Assembly: GCA_964484185.1 (NCBI GenBank)
Contig: CAZAEQ010000014.1
Span: forward strand, 1-64,000
Origin: F1-120-MAGs238 sp964484185
GTDB taxonomy: Bacteria; Planctomycetota; Phycisphaerae; Phycisphaerales; UBA1924
DNA: 64,000 nt
Direction of reading: 5' to 3'
Part shown: positions 60,682 to 64,000 of the stretch, in pieces
How the letters are laid out: each line of letters starts with the position of its first letter
Numbering within the stretch: position 1 is the first letter of the stretch
Made by a program: the position numbers and the translations under genes
The notes under the pieces: model-generated
Database searches by the model: none
What the model was told of the DNA's origin: nothing
The model's input: only the letters and a program-made list of their open reading frames with translations

Positions 60682-61870
60682 GTTTGCGGCGGAGTCCTGG
60701 CTCTTCAAGTCTGGTCGCCGCGAGAATGCGGGCGATTGCCAATCCCGCATGGCCATCGCCATATGGGTGCGTCAGCTTCGTGCGATCGAGAGCTTTGGCG
60801 GCAGCAATCGCACGGCCGATTCCTTCAAGCGTTTCATCGGCGGCGTCAATCACATTTCCCGCTCGTTCGCGGCCGAGTTGGCGGTGGCCGATGTTGACCG
60901 CGGGCAGTTTGAGAGCCGCAGCTTCAATGAGTGCCGCAGAGGAATTGCCAACCATGATGCCGCCGTTTGCGGCCATTCTCTTCAGCAGCGCCACAAACTG
61001 GGCGCGAGGCATGTGTTCGATGGCTTTGATCCCAACGCAATCGCGAATCGCACGAGTAATGCCATCGCGGCCCGGATCGAAATTGGGCGCGAGGGCGAGA
61101 ACTTTGCCCGCGGCCTTGCAAGCAGCCAGCGTTTCGGTCGCCGCGGCTTCTTCCATTTCAGCGTGGCGGCCGACGGGGTGCATCAGGAATAGCACACTTG
61201 GAGAACCAACTTCGGCAAAGGCCTCATCGGTCATAGGTTCGATGTGCGAAAGCTCATCAATTGCAGATGAGCCGACGACATGAACCTTGTCAGCACGCTC
61301 ACCCATTTTGATAATGCGGTCCGCGCTGGTCTTGGTTGCCGGGAAATGAACATGGGCCAGTTTGGTAATCGCATGGCGCATCGCCTCATCGGCTACACCT
61401 TCAGCGCGATCGCCGCCGTGAATGTGCGCGAGGAGATACCCGCCGATGTTGGCCGCGGCGGCGGCGGCGAATGCTTCGATGCGATCGCCCAAGACGACAA
61501 CCCAGTCGGGATTGTGGCTGGCAAAGATGCGAGCAAAGCGGCTGATTCCCGTGCCGACTGCCTGGGCATCTTCATTGCGACCGACGCGACCCGCGATTTG
61601 CATTGGAACCGAATCAGCGATTGGGAACAGCGCCTTAACATCGCGAAGCGTGAGTGCGGGTTGAATGAGGTGTGACCCCGCAGCGAAGACAATCAGTTCA
61701 AGAGTTGGAGTTGCCGCGATTGCTCGCATGACCGGAGTGAGCAAACCGAACTCAGCGCGAGAACCGGTCACGACAGCAATGCGCACGCGGCGCGCGGGCT
61801 CGGGCGCGCCGGGCCGCGTTGATGGATCGCCATCCCAGCCATCGCCGATCATGCTTGCCTCGCGTGCCAC
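60668..61870 (-). CDS. neuC: UDP-GlcNAc 2-epimerase, hydrolysing (NeuC-like)
   Basis: After an N-terminal extension of about 28 residues, 'RIAVVTGSRAEFGLLTPVMRAI' starts the family. 'VVLGDRIEAFAAAAAA', 'AHIHGGDRAEGVADEAMRHAITKLAHVHFPA' (GGD..EG..DE..RH) and 'GIMVGNSSAALIEAAALKLPAVNIG' are all present. It hydrolyses and epimerises UDP-GlcNAc or a diamino derivative to release the 2-epimer for nonulosonic acid synthesis. It lies downstream of neuB on the same strand. Confidence 0.9.
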   Translation of the reverse strand: MAREASMIGDGWDGDPSTRPGAPEPARRVRIAVVTGSRAEFGLLTPVMRAIAATPTLELIVFAAGSHLIQPALTLRDVKALFPIADSVPMQIAGRVGRNEDAQAVGTGISRFARIFASHNPDWVVVLGDRIEAFAAAAAANIGGYLLAHIHGGDRAEGVADEAMRHAITKLAHVHFPATKTSADRIIKMGERADKVHVVGSSAIDELSHIEPMTDEAFAEVGSPSVLFLMHPVGRHAEMEEAAATETLAACKAAGKVLALAPNFDPGRDGITRAIRDCVGIKAIEHMPRAQFVALLKRMAANGGIMVGNSSAALIEAAALKLPAVNIGHRQLGRERAGNVIDAADETLEGIGRAIAAAKALDRTKLTHPYGDGHAGLAIARILAATRLEEPGLRRKLNAY

Positions 61871-61963
61871 GGGCTTTGAAGTTCGGATTTGTGAGCGTTA
61901 GTGAATTTCATGTGGAGGGTCAGTGTACGCAGTGGCCTGAATGGGCACATCTGATTGGGGAAA

Positions 61964-63064
61964 TCAGGTCAAGTCTTGCAGTTGAAGGGGCATATCGGCT
62001 TCGACCGCGCGGCTGATCTTCCGGCCAACTACATTGGCGAGTTCAAATGGTGGAATGCCCGTGCCGGGGCGTTTGATCGTGAGGTCAGTCCGTTGCAGCG
62101 TTGTACCGGCAGTCAGGCCGCGGGTTGCAACGATTGATTGACGGGAGACGCGGCGCACATCTTCTTCGATCGGGGTGACCCGTTTGATTGCTTCGACCTT
62201 TGGTTTCTCGACCGCCATCGCAAAGGCATCTCGAAGCGCGGCAGGCACGTGATCGAGCGGGAACTCCGCCAGCGCTGGTCCACCGATTGCATTCAGGCAA
62301 TACGCCTTCATGTCGTTTGGCTCGAGAGACGCGGCGTGATCCGGCCCCTTCGCATTTCGTGAATACGTGAAGTGCTTTTCGAGAATCCGAGCACCGAGCA
62401 TCACCGCATCCATCCCCGTAGAAAGTCCATCAGTGTGGTCGCTGTATCCCACAACACCGTCCCAGATTTCTGCGATCGCGGGAATACCACCAAGTTCTGC
62501 CTGCTCTGGCGGCGTCGGGTAACTACTGACGCATTGCAGGATTGCCAGGCGATTGTGAATCGGCTTGAGCCATCCAATCGCGCGATTGATTTCTTCCAGC
62601 GTGCTTGCGCCGGTAGAGACAATCAGCGGCTTACCGGTATCGGCAAGGGCCTGGAGCAACGGCAGGTTAATGATGTCTGGGCTTGCGGTCTTGTAAGCAT
62701 CCCATGGAAGTCTCTCAGCTTCGCGGACGAGTTCAACGCTAAACACGCTGACGATGGCATGAATACCAAGCTTGTGTGCGAGCGTGACACATGGTTCCAT
62801 CTGCTCGATAGACAGTTCGAGGCGGCGGAGCATTTCGACTGGATCAGTCTCGCCAGCGGCCCTCTGATATGCCGCGAGTTTGGCCGCTTTGCTCATGAGC
62901 AGGTCGGCTTTGAAGAGCTGCAGCTTGATGGCGTGGGCGCCGGCTTCTGCGGCCAGCCTGGTGAGTTCGAGAGCCTTCTCCGGCGAGCCATCGTGATTCA
63001 CGCCCAGCTCGGCGATGATGTAGGGGGAGGAACTACGGGAGATTTCTGTGCTGCCGATCCGCAT
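61964..63064 (-). CDS. neuB: N-acetylneuraminate/nonulosonate synthase (NeuB-like)
   Basis: 366 residues. The TIM-barrel part has 'YIIAELGVNHDGSPEKALELT', 'AIKLQLFKADLLMS', 'IVSTGASTLEEINRAI' and 'LGARILEKHFTYSRNAKGPDHAASL'. A C-terminal SAF (antifreeze-like) domain runs from about residue 300 ('RSIVATRGLTAGT'-type: 'QSIVATRGLTAGTTL'). It condenses phosphoenolpyruvate with a hexose to a nine-carbon acid; whether sialic, legionaminic or pseudaminic cannot be told. It follows nadA by 9 bp; no CMP transferase gene is visible. Confidence 0.92.
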   Translation of the reverse strand: MRIGSTEISRSSSPYIIAELGVNHDGSPEKALELTRLAAEAGAHAIKLQLFKADLLMSKAAKLAAYQRAAGETDPVEMLRRLELSIEQMEPCVTLAHKLGIHAIVSVFSVELVREAERLPWDAYKTASPDIINLPLLQALADTGKPLIVSTGASTLEEINRAIGWLKPIHNRLAILQCVSSYPTPPEQAELGGIPAIAEIWDGVVGYSDHTDGLSTGMDAVMLGARILEKHFTYSRNAKGPDHAASLEPNDMKAYCLNAIGGPALAEFPLDHVPAALRDAFAMAVEKPKVEAIKRVTPIEEDVRRVSRQSIVATRGLTAGTTLQRTDLTIKRPGTGIPPFELANVVGRKISRAVEADMPLQLQDLT

Positions 63065-63073
63065 TGGTCTCTA

Positions 63074-64000
63074 TTAATCGGCTTTTGCCAGTGCGGCCTG
63101 TCTTGTTTTCTCAGAGGAAAGTGCCAGCATTTGGTCAAGGGCCTTGAGAGCCAGGCGGCGAACCTCTGGGTGCACCTTGATGGAGTTCACAACCTTGGGC
63201 AAACCATCTTTGGAATAGGCACCGGCGAGGTTGTCGAGGATGAAGAGCAGGTGCGGTTCATCGATGCGGAACATGGTGGTGCAGAGGCATTGGCAGTCGC
63301 TCAAGATGCGGACATGTACGCCGCGGCTTGCGGCTTCGCGGGAAATGCGGTTGACCAGGTGGGTCTCGGTGCCGACTGCCCAGCGGCTGCCGGGCGGAGC
63401 TTCGCGGATGGTTTTGATGATGAATTCGGTCGAGCCATCGAGGTCGGCGAGGTCGACGACATCTTTGGTGCATTCGGGGTGCACCATGATCTTGATCGGT
63501 TCGGCGGTCGGGTTCTTGGCGTTTTCTTCGCGGATCTGGCGGCAGTGTTCTGCACGGAAAAGCTTGTGAACACTGCAGTGGCCAGCCCAGAGGATGCTCA
63601 CAGAATTGCGGACTTGCTCGGGTGTTGAGCCGCCGAGGATTTCGCCTTTGCGAGCGAGGCGCGGGTCGTAGACGCAGGTTTGGGTGTCGGTGTTGAAACC
63701 GAGTTTTGCAGTCGTGTTACGGCCGAGATGTTGGTCGGGGAGGAAGAGAACCTTTATCTCCTCGCCCGATTGTTTAGGAATAGTTCCGCCGGCGAAGGCC
63801 CAGGTCAGGACCTGGATTGCGTTGCTGCTGGTGCAGCATGCGCCGCCGTGTTCACCCACAAATGCTTTGATGGCGGCGGAGGAATTCACGTATGTGATTG
63901 GGATGACGCGGCCTTTGAAACCTGTCGATTTCAATGAGGCGTGGATGTTCTCCCATGCCGTGACGGTGTCGTCGTATTGGGCCATGTCGGCCATCGAACA
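63074..64000 (-). CDS. nadA: Quinolinate synthase NadA, 5' end cut by window
   Basis: The frame is open through the right edge: the bases before the ATG at 63994 encode Cys-Ser, giving 'CSMADM', where that Cys is the first [4Fe-4S] ligand in NadA, so the true start lies outside. 'YVNSSAAIKAFVGEHGGACCTSSNA', 'LFLPDQHLGRNTTAKLG' and 'VHPECTKDVVDLAD' are family blocks with the other cluster Cys. The enzyme makes quinolinate for NAD. The C-terminal part is longer than in E. coli ('LLFILDNLAGAYSKDGLPK'). Confidence 0.92.
   Translation of the reverse strand, partial: CSMADMAQYDDTVTAWENIHASLKSTGFKGRVIPITYVNSSAAIKAFVGEHGGACCTSSNAIQVLTWAFAGGTIPKQSGEEIKVLFLPDQHLGRNTTAKLGFNTDTQTCVYDPRLARKGEILGGSTPEQVRNSVSILWAGHCSVHKLFRAEHCRQIREENAKNPTAEPIKIMVHPECTKDVVDLADLDGSTEFIIKTIREAPPGSRWAVGTETHLVNRISREAASRGVHVRILSDCQCLCTTMFRIDEPHLLFILDNLAGAYSKDGLPKVVNSIKVHPEVRRLALKALDQMLALSSEKTRQAALAKAD

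Noticed and set aside
62372..63628. 418-codon plus-strand open frame
   Set aside because: Antisense to neuB and nadA, which are both well-recognised families; composition is that of a shadow frame.

Overview
The window looks like a chromosomal segment of a Planctomycetota bacterium, most likely of the Phycisphaerae/Phycisphaerales type. The signs are five secreted proteins ending in a double EF-hand, terminal-Cys 'GC-type dockerin' tail, planctomycete-style prepilin proteins, small CxxCGYD zinc-ribbon membrane proteins, a large atypical sigma-like regulator and menaquinone synthesis by the futalosine route. This placement is inference from protein families; no rRNA gene is present.

The left third (1-18.2 kb) is about c-type cytochromes and respiration. 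A cut outer-membrane barrel, an NHL-propeller lipoprotein and a 12-motif cytochrome (1-3885) form an operon that resembles a trans-outer-membrane electron conduit. Next, a good sigma-54 promoter (4020-4035) precedes an NTF2-like protein, an NtrC-type sigma-54 activator, a HAMP/His-box protein without an ATPase domain, and the system II cytochrome c maturation pair CcsB/CcsA (4080-10696). On the minus strand (18201 to 11662) a tightly overlapping operon encodes a 15-motif cytochrome, an anchored tetraheme cytochrome, a Tat-exported four-cluster ferredoxin, an NrfD/DsrP-type quinol subunit, an octaheme hydroxylamine-oxidoreductase-family (HAO) protein and an unknown protein. I read this as a quinol-linked, HAO-terminated nitrogen-oxide respiratory complex. 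It is the best candidate in the window for an undescribed system. A second sigma-54-like site and a strong 26-bp dyad lie at its head.

Divergent from it is an operon for tyrosine phenol-lyase, a tyrosine-decarboxylase-like enzyme and a thioredoxin-fold/TPR protein (18.5-22.9 kb), followed by tRNA-Ile(GAU) and an orphan branched-chain-amino-acid-type binding protein. From 25.4 to 37 kb lie five GC-dockerin proteins (two tandem paralogues, a propeller-like protein and two trypsin-fold proteases). Between them is a small sulfur/redox group: rhodanese-DUF2892, AhpD-like, DUF2892, and a lipoprotein with a DUF442-type phosphatase domain.

From 37 to 52.4 kb the content is mostly housekeeping: HDOD, SurE, Lgt, TatD, PIG-L deacetylase, MgtE, NRDE, ComM, a thioesterase, ribosomal protein S1 (with a possible frameshift at its start) and GatB. 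Long-hairpin intergenic repeats of one family occur at three places (47.9, 50.4-50.85 and 56.5 kb). A compact operon at 52.5-55.25 kb (secreted anchored protein, 8-Cys secreted protein, MauE-like membrane protein, prepilin) has a promoter that predicts a leaderless mRNA. The right end holds a glycosyltransferase, a multi-HTH sigma-like regulator and MqnA in one operon, NeuD/NeuC/NeuB-type nonulosonic acid genes, and a cut NadA.
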